6,322 nt of DNA from Streptosporangiaceae bacterium (GTDB lineage Bacteria; Actinomycetota; Actinomycetes; Streptosporangiales; Streptosporangiaceae): the NCBI GenBank assembly GCA_030050125.1, contig JASIJN010000568.1, forward strand, positions 1 to 6,322, written 5' to 3'. The first letter of the stretch is position 1. Each line of letters opens with the position of its first letter. Shown in pieces: positions 1 through 5,329 of this stretch. Under the pieces are notes generated by a model, which was not told the origin of the DNA, made no database searches, and was given only the letters and a program-made list of their open reading frames with translations. Both the position numbers and the translations under genes were made by a program.

Positions 1-60
1 CGAGGTGGGCACGACCGACTCTCATGAATCGTACCCAGGTTTCGTAACGACGCTCCAATA

Positions 61-80
61 CGTTATCCTGGCCGTTATCC
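61..80. repeat. Direct repeat CGTTATCC, 12-bp period
   Basis: CGTTATCC occurs at 61-68 and again at 73-80, so the copies start 12 bp apart, slightly more than one helical turn. The first copy overlaps a possible -10 element. A repeat at this spacing in the leader of a regulator-containing operon could be a protein binding site. An 8-bp repeat can also arise by chance, so this is only a candidate. Confidence 0.4.
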
Positions 81-100
81 GGCTGCAGAGGTCGGCGGAC

Positions 101-125
101 CCGTCCCGCGGCGCTCGCGGGACGG
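101..125 (+). other. Perfect 10-bp inverted repeat / hairpin in the 5' leader
   Basis: CCGTCCCGCG (101-110) and CGCGGGACGG (116-125) are exact reverse complements separated by the 5-nt loop GCGCT. The structure ends 21 bp before the crotonase ATG and would be a very stable RNA stem. No T-run follows it. It could be a terminator for a gene left of the window, a stem in the 5' untranslated RNA, or a palindromic protein binding site. The sequence does not decide between these. Confidence 0.55.
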
Positions 126-146
126 CTTGCGAGGCGGTGGTCACTC

Positions 147-863
147 ATGGGCACGCTGGTCACCTACCGGCTGCATGATTCGGTCGCGACGATCACAATG
201 GACGACGGCAAGGTCAACGTGCTGTCCCAGGCGATGCTCACCGAGCTCGGCGCTGCCCTCGGCCGCGCCGCGGCCGACCGGGCGGTGGTCGTGCTGACCG
301 GCCGAGAGGGGGTGTTCTCGGCGGGCTTGGACCTGCCGGTCCTGCGGGCCGGCGGCACGGAGGCTGCCGACCTGCTGCGCGCCGGATTTGAGCTGGCAGC
401 GCGGCTGCTGGCCTTCCCGACCCCGGTCCTAATCGCCTGCCCGGGGCACGCGGTGGCGATGGGGGCGTTCCTGGTGCTGTCCGGCGACTACCGCATAGGG
501 AGCTGCGGCGCGTACAAGCTCACGGCCAACGAGGTCGCCATCGGCATGACCATGCCGCGGGCGGCGGTGGAGATCTGCCGCCAGCGCCTCACCCCGGCCT
601 GCCTCAACCGGGCCGTCGTCCTGGCCGAGGTCTTCCCGCCCGACGAGGCCGTCACCGCGGGATTCCTGGACCGGGTGGTACCGGCCGCGGAGCTAGCCCA
701 GGCCGCCGGCCGAGCGGCAGCCGAGCTGGCCAGGCTCGACCTGGACGCCCACGCGGCCACCAAGCAGCGCGCCCGGAAGCTGGCGGGGATCGCACTGCGG
801 GAAGCCATCGACGCCGACGACGCCGAATACCGGGCACAGCTCGCCGCGCAGCCCGCAGGCTGA
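147..863 (+). CDS. Crotonase-superfamily enoyl-CoA hydratase/isomerase
   Basis: A 238-aa cytosolic protein of the crotonase fold, acting on an acyl-CoA thioester. The superfamily landmarks are FSAGLDL (residues 57-63) and GHAVAMGAF (100-108), which form the oxyanion hole that polarises the thioester carbonyl, followed by NEVAIGMTMP (128-137). Aligned by eye with classical hydratase, Glu129 matches the second catalytic glutamate (Glu164 in rat). The first (Glu144) is replaced by Phe108. Loss of Glu144 with Glu164 kept is more typical of delta3,delta2-enoyl-CoA isomerases than of hydratases, so isomerase or a related double-bond chemistry is the better guess. It is slightly shorter than the usual 250-260 aa, ending soon after the helical C-terminal region. 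It is the first gene of an apparent operon with the TetR gene 16 bp downstream. The ATG at 147 gives a natural N-terminus. The family is sure; the reaction and substrate are not. Confidence 0.9.
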   Translation: MGTLVTYRLHDSVATITMDDGKVNVLSQAMLTELGAALGRAAADRAVVVLTGREGVFSAGLDLPVLRAGGTEAADLLRAGFELAARLLAFPTPVLIACPGHAVAMGAFLVLSGDYRIGSCGAYKLTANEVAIGMTMPRAAVEICRQRLTPACLNRAVVLAEVFPPDEAVTAGFLDRVVPAAELAQAAGRAAAELARLDLDAHAATKQRARKLAGIALREAIDADDAEYRAQLAAQPAG

Positions 864-879
864 CCGAGCCGGGTCGGCG

Positions 880-1509
880 ATGCCCAGAGCCAAACAGCGG
901 ACCGGTCAGCTGCGCGAGCACATCGTGGAGGTGGCCGTTGCGATGCTGGCCGCTGACGGGGTCGGGGGTTTGACGACCCGGAAGGTCGCAGAACAGGCCC
1001 AGACGTCGCCTCCCGCCGTCTACGAGCTGTTCGGCGACAAGGCCGGCCTGGTCCGGGAGATTTACTTCGAGGGCTTCCGGCTCCTCGGGGACTGCTTCGG
1101 GAGGCTGCGGGAGTCGGGTGATCCGCGCGCTGACCTGCTCCGCGGGGTCCAGGTGTTCCGGATCTTCGCCCGGGACAACCCGGTGCTGGCCCAGGTGATG
1201 TTCTCCCGGCCGTTCGCCGACTTCGATCCCGGCCCGGCCGAGCTGGAGGCCGGGGCGGTCACGCGGGAGTTCATCGTGCACCGGGTCCGGCGCTGCATCG
1301 ACGCCGGGATCATCGATGGTGACCAGACCGACATCGCCCACGGGCTCCTCGCCCTGGCCCAGGGGCTGGCGATGCAGGAGGCCGCCGGGTGGCTCGGCTC
1401 CTCCAGGGCATCGGTGAACCGCCGGTGGAATCTGGCCGTCCACGCCCTTCTCGCCGGCCTCGCCCCGTCAAGCCCAGCCGTCCCCGCGGCCCGGCAGGAC
1501 ACACCGTGA
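880..1509 (+). CDS. TetR/AcrR-family transcriptional regulator
   Basis: A 209-aa one-component repressor-type protein. The N-terminal DNA-binding domain spans about residues 10-57, with the helix-turn-helix at about 30-52 (LTTRKVAEQAQTSPPAVYELF), directly followed by the family-typical GDKAGLVREIY. The C-terminal ligand/dimer domain (about 70-195) has the motif DIAHGLLALAQGLAMQEAAGWL (151-172), resembling the HGL-type C-terminal domains of several actinobacterial TetR regulators. The gene begins 16 bp after the crotonase stop with no strong ribosome binding site (only GGGTCGG close to the ATG), which suggests translational coupling. Co-transcription with an acyl-CoA enzyme suggests autoregulation, perhaps with an acyl-CoA or fatty-acid-like ligand; this is inferred from position only. 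It converges on the PLP enzyme gene. Confidence 0.92.
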   Translation: MPRAKQRTGQLREHIVEVAVAMLAADGVGGLTTRKVAEQAQTSPPAVYELFGDKAGLVREIYFEGFRLLGDCFGRLRESGDPRADLLRGVQVFRIFARDNPVLAQVMFSRPFADFDPGPAELEAGAVTREFIVHRVRRCIDAGIIDGDQTDIAHGLLALAQGLAMQEAAGWLGSSRASVNRRWNLAVHALLAGLAPSSPAVPAARQDTP

Positions 1510-1511
1510 CC

Positions 1512-1541
1512 TGGCCAGCAGCGGTCGGCGGCTGCGTGCCA
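1512..1541. terminator. Candidate bidirectional terminator between convergent genes
   Basis: The 38-bp gap between the TetR stop and the PLP-enzyme stop holds an imperfect inverted repeat. TGGC (1512-1515) pairs with GCCA (1538-1541), a 2x2 mismatch follows, then GCAGC (1518-1522) pairs with GCTGC (1531-1535) around an 8-nt loop. There is no T-tract on either side, as is common for putative terminators in high-GC actinobacteria. Its place between two convergent stops is the main support. Confidence 0.35.
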
Positions 1542-1547
1542 TTGGCG

Positions 1548-2720
1548 CTAGGCCGGGTTCCCCGGTCGCGATGCTTGCTGGAGCGCGGCGTTCAGGTCGT
1601 TCCAGAGGTCATCGATGTGTTCGCAGCCGACGCTCAGGCGCAGGAGCCCGGGGGGCACGTGGCCTTGTCCGGGGAGCTTGCTGCGCCGCGCGATGGTGGT
1701 TTCGACGCCGCCCAGGCTGCTGGCGTGGACGATGACCTGCACGGCGTCGCAGAGGCGATCGGCGGTGGGGGCGTCGGCCACCTCGAAGGCCAGCACTGCC
1801 CCGAAGCCAGCCATCTGCGCGGCCGCTGTGCGATGCCCGGGGTCGCCGGGGAGGCCGGGGTAGCGCACGCGGCTGACGGCCGGGTGCTCGTCAAGTCGGC
1901 GGGCGAGTTCGCCGGCGTTGCGCTGGCCGCGATCGAGCCGCACGGCCAGGGTGCGCAGGCCGCGCAGCGCCAGGAATGCCTCCAGGGCTCCGGGGGTTGC
2001 GCCCGACAGGCTGCGACGGTGGCGCAGGCGCCCGGCCAGGGCCGGCTCACGGGCGATGGTGATGCCGGACAGCAGGTCGGAGTGGCCGCCGATGAACTTG
2101 GTGGCGCTGTGCATGACCACATCCGCGCCGAACGCCAGGGGCTGTTGCAGCAGCGGCGTCGCGAAGGTGTTGTCGACGCCGACGATGGCCCCGGCGCGGC
2201 GGCCGACGGCACACAGGGCGGGGAGGTCGGCCACCTCGAGCAGGGGGTTCGAGGGGGTCTCCAGCCAGAGCAGGTCCGCGCCGACGACCGCGGCCTGGAC
2301 GCTGGCGGTGTCGGTCAGGTCCACGCGGTCCACGGCCCAGCGCCCTTCCTGCCGGGCTTCGGCCAGGAGATCGCCCACCCCGTAATAGCAGTCCGTGGGG
2401 ACAACGATGCGGCCGCCGGCCGGCACGAGGTCGAGCACCGCGGCGATCGCGGCCATGCCGGAGGAGAACGCCACGGCGTGCCCGCCTTCCACCTGGCCCA
2501 CGGCGCTCTCCAGCGCCTCCCAGCCGGGGGTGGCGTCGGTGCGTGAGTAGGCGCGGCCGTCCTCCTCGGTGCCCGGCGCTGCCATGGCGGCGGCGCGAAA
2601 GTTCGATGCCAGCACCACGGGGACGTTGAGCGGCGCGCCGGCCACGTGGCCGGGGCGGCCGGCGCAGATGACCGCTGTTTCCGGGTGCAGGCCGGCGGGC
2701 GTCGGCTGGTCAGGTGTCAT
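1548..2720 (-). CDS. PLP-dependent cystathionine gamma-synthase/gamma-lyase family enzyme
   Basis: A 390-aa cytosolic enzyme of the Cys/Met-metabolism PLP family, close to the usual 380-400 aa. Visible landmarks are the phosphate-binding Y58-S-R60, SSGMAAI (86-92), the probable PLP-stacking tyrosine in DCYYG (110-114), Asp183 in VDNTFATP that contacts the pyridine nitrogen, and the Schiff-base Lys208 in SATKFIGGHSD. SLGGVETT (335-342) and RLSVGCE (361-367, with the substrate carboxylate-binding Arg361) follow near the C-terminus. The segment after YSR reads TDATPGWEALE rather than the textbook xxNPTxxxLE. Sequence alone cannot separate synthase, cystathionine gamma-lyase, methionine gamma-lyase and O-acylhomoserine sulfhydrylase. 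The ATG at 2720 has GGGAG 5 nt upstream. It is divergent from the XRE-cupin regulator across 39 bp, so that protein probably controls it (inference). Confidence 0.93.
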   Translation of the reverse strand: MTPDQPTPAGLHPETAVICAGRPGHVAGAPLNVPVVLASNFRAAAMAAPGTEEDGRAYSRTDATPGWEALESAVGQVEGGHAVAFSSGMAAIAAVLDLVPAGGRIVVPTDCYYGVGDLLAEARQEGRWAVDRVDLTDTASVQAAVVGADLLWLETPSNPLLEVADLPALCAVGRRAGAIVGVDNTFATPLLQQPLAFGADVVMHSATKFIGGHSDLLSGITIAREPALAGRLRHRRSLSGATPGALEAFLALRGLRTLAVRLDRGQRNAGELARRLDEHPAVSRVRYPGLPGDPGHRTAAAQMAGFGAVLAFEVADAPTADRLCDAVQVIVHASSLGGVETTIARRSKLPGQGHVPPGLLRLSVGCEHIDDLWNDLNAALQQASRPGNPA

Positions 2721-2744
2721 GGGGTCTCCCGTCTCTCGTAGTGC

Positions 2745-2772
2745 AGTATAATGCCTTAGATGAGGCAGTCAG
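2745..2772 (-). promoter_or_regulatory. Promoter of the PLP-enzyme gene (CTGACT-16 bp-TATACT)
   Basis: On the minus strand CTGACT (2772-2767) and TATACT (2750-2745) are separated by exactly 16 bp, a good match to the vegetative actinobacterial pattern TTGAC-N16-18-TAnnnT. Transcription would begin near 2738, leaving a leader of about 18 nt that carries the GGGAG (2730-2726) ribosome binding site. The -35 element lies inside the first codons of the divergent regulator gene, so RNA polymerases for the two genes would compete for the same DNA. Confidence 0.6.
2747..2752 (+). promoter_or_regulatory. -10 element of the XRE-cupin gene, leaderless start
   Basis: A consensus TATAAT ends 7 bp before the A of the regulator's ATG at 2760. 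The expected start point, about 6-8 bp downstream, falls on or next to the ATG, and no Shine-Dalgarno sequence can fit. The mRNA is therefore probably leaderless, a common arrangement in actinobacteria. No good -35 exists: the 17-bp-spaced hexamer is GTCTCC (2724-2729). GTCTC is repeated directly at 2724-2728 and 2731-2735, which might be a regulator site. The hexamer overlaps the -10 of the opposite promoter. Confidence 0.6.
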
Positions 2773-3389
2773 AATTGGAGGCGCGTGCCGGGGCGGACAG
2801 CGTCGCCCGGGCCATCGGCGGCCGGGTCCGGCAGGGACGCGCCAGCCGGAGCTGGACCCTGGACCAGCTGGCCGAGCGCTCCGGCGTCAGCCGCAGAATG
2901 CTGGTCAGCATCGAGCAGGGCTCGGCTAACCCGAGCATCGCGACGCTGCTTCTCATCAGCGACGCGCTCGGCATCGGGCTGCCCGCCCTCGTCGATATGG
3001 ACCGCGCACCCGGGCTGCGGGTCACCCGGGCCGGTATTGCCCCGGTGCTGTGGCGGGGCAAGCTCGGCGGGCAGGCCGTGCTCGTCGCCGGCACCGAGCC
3101 GCCGGACGTCGCCGAGCTGTGGGACTGGACGCTCGGGCCGGACGAGAGCCACTCCAGCCAGGCGCACACCGCGGGAACCCGCGAGCTGCTGCTCGTCCTT
3201 GACGGCCAGGTCGAGCTCAGGGTCGGCCAGCGCGCCGAGGTACTCGCCACGGGAGACTCGGCGTCGTTCGCCGGTGACCTGCCCCACGGATACCTCAACC
3301 CCAGCTCAGCGCGGGCAGCGCGGTTCGCCCTGACGGTGTTCGAGCCGGGCGTGGGCCCCGGATCACGATCGGAGGCTACCGATGTCTGA
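2760..3389 (+). CDS. XRE-family regulator with C-terminal cupin sensor domain
   Basis: A 209-aa one-component DNA-binding regulator. Residues about 20-76 form an XRE-type helix-turn-helix (WTLDQLAERSGVSRRMLVSI at 32-51, then EQGSANPSIATLLLISDALGI). Residues about 118-195 form a cupin_2 small-molecule-binding barrel with H136-x-x-G-T-x-E142, VLDGQVELRVG, GDSASFAGDLPH176 and Y178-L-N. Length and order match the XRE-cupin group, which includes E. coli SutR (YdcN), a regulator of sulfur utilisation genes. A divergent Cys/Met PLP enzyme makes a sulfur or amino acid signal plausible here, but this is inferred. Its stop overlaps the start of the B3/B4 gene by 8 bp, so the two are co-transcribed. The ATG at 2760 is chosen because the TATAAT placement fits a leaderless start and the N-terminus is short before the helix-turn-helix. 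Confidence 0.93.
   Translation: MRQSELEARAGADSVARAIGGRVRQGRASRSWTLDQLAERSGVSRRMLVSIEQGSANPSIATLLLISDALGIGLPALVDMDRAPGLRVTRAGIAPVLWRGKLGGQAVLVAGTEPPDVAELWDWTLGPDESHSSQAHTAGTRELLLVLDGQVELRVGQRAEVLATGDSASFAGDLPHGYLNPSSARAARFALTVFEPGVGPGSRSEATDV
3371..3375 (+). promoter_or_regulatory. Strong ribosome binding site for the B3/B4 gene
   Basis: GGAGG lies 6 nt before the ATG at 3382, inside the end of the regulator coding sequence. It fixes the downstream start and shows the B3/B4 protein can be translated from the shared mRNA by normal initiation, unlike the upstream gene, which appears leaderless. Confidence 0.75.
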
Positions 3390-4167
3390 TGCGGGCATGC
3401 TCGAGGATTTCCTCGGCGGCGGCCATGTCGACGCCGCCGTGTTCGCGCTGCGGCCCGACTACCGCGCCCTGCTGCTGGCCGTCGACGGGATCGTCCCGGG
3501 CCCCAGCGACCAGGACAGCGACGCGCTGCTGCGGGCGGCGGAGACCGCAGCCCGCGAGGCGCTCGGCGGCGGGCCGGCGGAGCGGCTCCCGCACGTGGCG
3601 GCGTGGCGAGAGGCGTACCGGGCGTTCGGCGCCAAGCCGCAACGCACCCGCAATAGCCTGGAGGCGCTGCTACGCCGGGCCGCGTCCGGGCTGCCGCGGG
3701 TGAACCGGCTCACCGACTGCTACAACGCGGTCTCGGTGCTGCACCAGATCCCGCTCGGCGGTGAGGACCTGACCCGCTACGCCGGTGCGCCGCGGCTGGT
3801 CCGCGCCACTGGCGACGAGCCCTTCGACACCACGGCCGATGGCATCGCGGTGATCGAGCATCCCGACCCCGGCGAGGTCGTGTGGTGCGACGACGCGGGC
3901 GTGACCTGCCGGCGCTGGAACTGGCGCCAGGCCCGCCGTACACGGCTGCGCGAGGACACCACCACGGCACTGTTCATCCTCGACACCCTCGAGCCGGTGG
4001 CCGATGAAGCGCTTCATGCCGCCGCCGACGACCTTCTCGCCCGCCTGGCCCGGCTCGGCCCCGACGTCCGTGCCGTCCGCCGCCTGATAGCCGCCGTTCC
4101 TCAGCGCGGGTGCAGAGGCGCGACTGGCTCAACCTCGGCTGCGGGGAGACGGTGCTGGTCGATGTAG
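3382..4167 (+). CDS. Stand-alone B3/B4 domain protein (PheRS-beta editing-domain fold)
   Basis: A 261-aa cytosolic protein with a single B3/B4 domain, the fold that in phenylalanyl-tRNA synthetase beta hydrolyses Tyr-tRNA(Phe). Family motifs are AWREAYRAFGAKPQRTRNSL (74-93), LPRVNRLTDCYNAVSVLHQIPLGGED (104-129), PGEVVWCDDAGVTCRRWNWRQ (163-183) and a threonine/aliphatic strand near 193-204. No synthetase catalytic or tRNA-binding domains are present. Free-standing members are widespread and, as far as I know, little characterised; hydrolysis of a mischarged tRNA or another amino acid ester is a hypothesis. It overlaps the XRE-cupin gene by 8 bp and forms an operon with it. The last 20 or so residues (about 240-261, starting QRGCRGATG) look unlike the domain. 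They come from a region antisense to the enolase-family gene, so the natural end may once have been earlier. Confidence 0.88.
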   Translation: MSDAGMLEDFLGGGHVDAAVFALRPDYRALLLAVDGIVPGPSDQDSDALLRAAETAAREALGGGPAERLPHVAAWREAYRAFGAKPQRTRNSLEALLRRAASGLPRVNRLTDCYNAVSVLHQIPLGGEDLTRYAGAPRLVRATGDEPFDTTADGIAVIEHPDPGEVVWCDDAGVTCRRWNWRQARRTRLREDTTTALFILDTLEPVADEALHAAADDLLARLARLGPDVRAVRRLIAAVPQRGCRGATGSTSAAGRRCWSM

Positions 4168-5294
4168 TCCCAGCGAAGCTCGTGGCCCAGGCCCGGTTTC
4201 TGGGGTATGGGAACGAAGCCGTCGGGGCTGAGCGGGTCGCAGGGCGCGTGGAGGTAGGGCGGCGTGGCGTCATAGTCCACGCCGGGCCCGAGCAGGCCGC
4301 GCTCGTAGTACTCGCACACGTCCTCGCTGGTGGCGCCGAGCACCTGGAGGTTGCCGAAGCCGCTCATGTGCAGTTCGCACCGCACACCGAACGCCTCGCA
4401 CAGGGCGGCGGTCTTCATCGCGCCGGTGATACCGCCGCGCAGCACGTCGATCCTGCTGATGTCCGAGGCCCGGCGCAAGATCCACTCCGCCCGGGTGAAG
4501 GGACCTCCCTCGGCGATTTCGGGTGCGCAGACCGGGATGGTCAGCTCCTCCGCTAGGCGCACGTAAGCATCCACCCGGTATTCCGGCATCGGCTGCTCGT
4601 ACCAGTAGAACCCGAGCCGCTCCAGCTCGCGGCCCACCTGCAGCGCCTCCGCATACGTGTTGTAGGTCCCCCACGGGTCATACATCAAGACCATTTGATT
4701 ACCGACCGCGGCCCGTACCGCGCGGCAGGTCTCGATGTCCCACTCGATGTGTGAGGGCCGCGCCGGGGCGAATCGTCTCGTGCCGGGGTCCCAGTAGATA
4801 GCGTTGTGGATCTTGTAGCCGAGGTAGCCGCGATGCTGGCACTCGGCCGCGTGCGCGGCGTAGTCCTCGGGCCGGCCCAGGCTGTTGACGCTGCTGGCGT
4901 AGGCCTTGACCCGGTCGCGGGCACCGCCGAGCAGCTTATGCACCGGCAGGCCGGTGGCCCGCCCGGCCAGGTCCCACAACGCCAGATCGATCACGCTCAC
5001 CACGTTCTCCGGCAGCTTCGACAGCCACAGCTGCTGCCAGATGTACTCACGGTCGAACGGGTCCCGGCCAGCCAGCAGCGGACTGATCAACTTGGTGATC
5101 AGCGCCTGCTCCCCGGGCAGCAAGCCGTCCTGGTCGCCATGGAAATGACCACCCAGATAACTGCCCTCGACACCTTCATCGGTCAGCACCCTGGTCAGTG
5201 TCTGAACGACCTTGTGCCCCGGCATCGGTTCACCCAGCCCGAACCGGTCCACGGGCACCTCGAACGGGACAACCTCAAGGCCTGTGATCTTCAC
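4101..5294 (-). CDS. Enolase-superfamily enzyme, mandelate racemase subgroup (probable sugar-acid dehydratase)
   Basis: A 397-aa cytosolic Mg-dependent enzyme that would abstract the proton alpha to a carboxylate. The N-terminal capping domain spans about 1-125 and the barrel about 126-350. Metal ligands are Asp206 (MYDPWG), Glu233 (WYEQPMP) and Glu259 (CAPEIAEGG), spaced 27 and 26 as in mandelate racemase (26 and 26). The His-Asp dyad is Asp283 (RIDVLRGG) and His309 (ELHMSG). The KxK position reads K161-I-H163, followed by an insertion of about 15 residues before Asp206. Substrate is unknown; sugar-acid dehydration is the commonest activity in this subgroup. The GTG at 5294 is preferred because GGGAGG (5304-5299) lies 4 nt upstream and translation begins VKITGLEVVPFEV, as in the family. 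An in-frame ATG at 5384 would overlap the upstream gene by 55 bp. It lies 35 bp after the aldo/keto reductase. Confidence 0.92.
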   Translation of the reverse strand: MKITGLEVVPFEVPVDRFGLGEPMPGHKVVQTLTRVLTDEGVEGSYLGGHFHGDQDGLLPGEQALITKLISPLLAGRDPFDREYIWQQLWLSKLPENVVSVIDLALWDLAGRATGLPVHKLLGGARDRVKAYASSVNSLGRPEDYAAHAAECQHRGYLGYKIHNAIYWDPGTRRFAPARPSHIEWDIETCRAVRAAVGNQMVLMYDPWGTYNTYAEALQVGRELERLGFYWYEQPMPEYRVDAYVRLAEELTIPVCAPEIAEGGPFTRAEWILRRASDISRIDVLRGGITGAMKTAALCEAFGVRCELHMSGFGNLQVLGATSEDVCEYYERGLLGPGVDYDATPPYLHAPCDPLSPDGFVPIPQKPGLGHELRWDYIDQHRLPAAEVEPVAPLHPR

Positions 5295-5329
5295 CGGTCC
5301 TCCCGGGCACAACTGGTCATCGCCGCTGG

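Larger units (their letters stand above)
1..146 (+). promoter_or_regulatory. Leader region upstream of the crotonase-TetR operon
   Basis: This stretch has no convincing gene. It is less GC-rich than the rest around 20-80, as expected for a promoter. Possible -10 hexamers of the TAnnnT type are TACGTT (59-64) and TATCCT (64-69). A poor -35 candidate, TTCGTA (41-46), lies 17 bp before the second. TAACG (45-49) and CGTTA (61-65) form a short inverted repeat, and CGTTATCC occurs twice (see separate entry). A TetR-family gene lies in the operon downstream, so these repeats are reasonable candidates for its operator, but that is inference. The ribosome binding site is weak: GGTGG (136-140) is 6 nt before the ATG and GAGG (131-134) is 12 nt before it. 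Confidence 0.35.

Noticed and set aside
2..178. Open frame on the + strand running in from the left edge, which could be the end of an upstream gene
   Set aside because: It would overlap the crotonase start by 32 bp, its codon third positions are not GC-rich in the way of the other genes, and it shows no motif. The region looks like a promoter and leader.
652..1443. 263-codon open frame on the - strand
   Set aside because: It is antisense to both the crotonase and TetR genes, with a Pro/Gly/Arg-rich translation and no recognisable domain. Both sense genes have clear family motifs.
1389..2546. Long open frame on the + strand (385 codons)
   Set aside because: It lies antisense to the PLP enzyme and overlaps the end of the TetR gene. 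Its translation is Gly/Ala/Gln/Arg-rich with no family motif, as expected for a shadow in GC-rich DNA.
3382..4167. Fragment of a true phenylalanyl-tRNA synthetase beta gene
   Set aside because: The gene has its own ribosome binding site and a complete B3/B4 domain. No sequence of the other synthetase domains is on either side, so it is a stand-alone protein rather than a broken pheT.
4110..4556. 148-codon open frame on the + strand after the B3/B4 gene
   Set aside because: It is antisense to the enolase-family coding region, which has an intact active site. No domain is visible in the translation.
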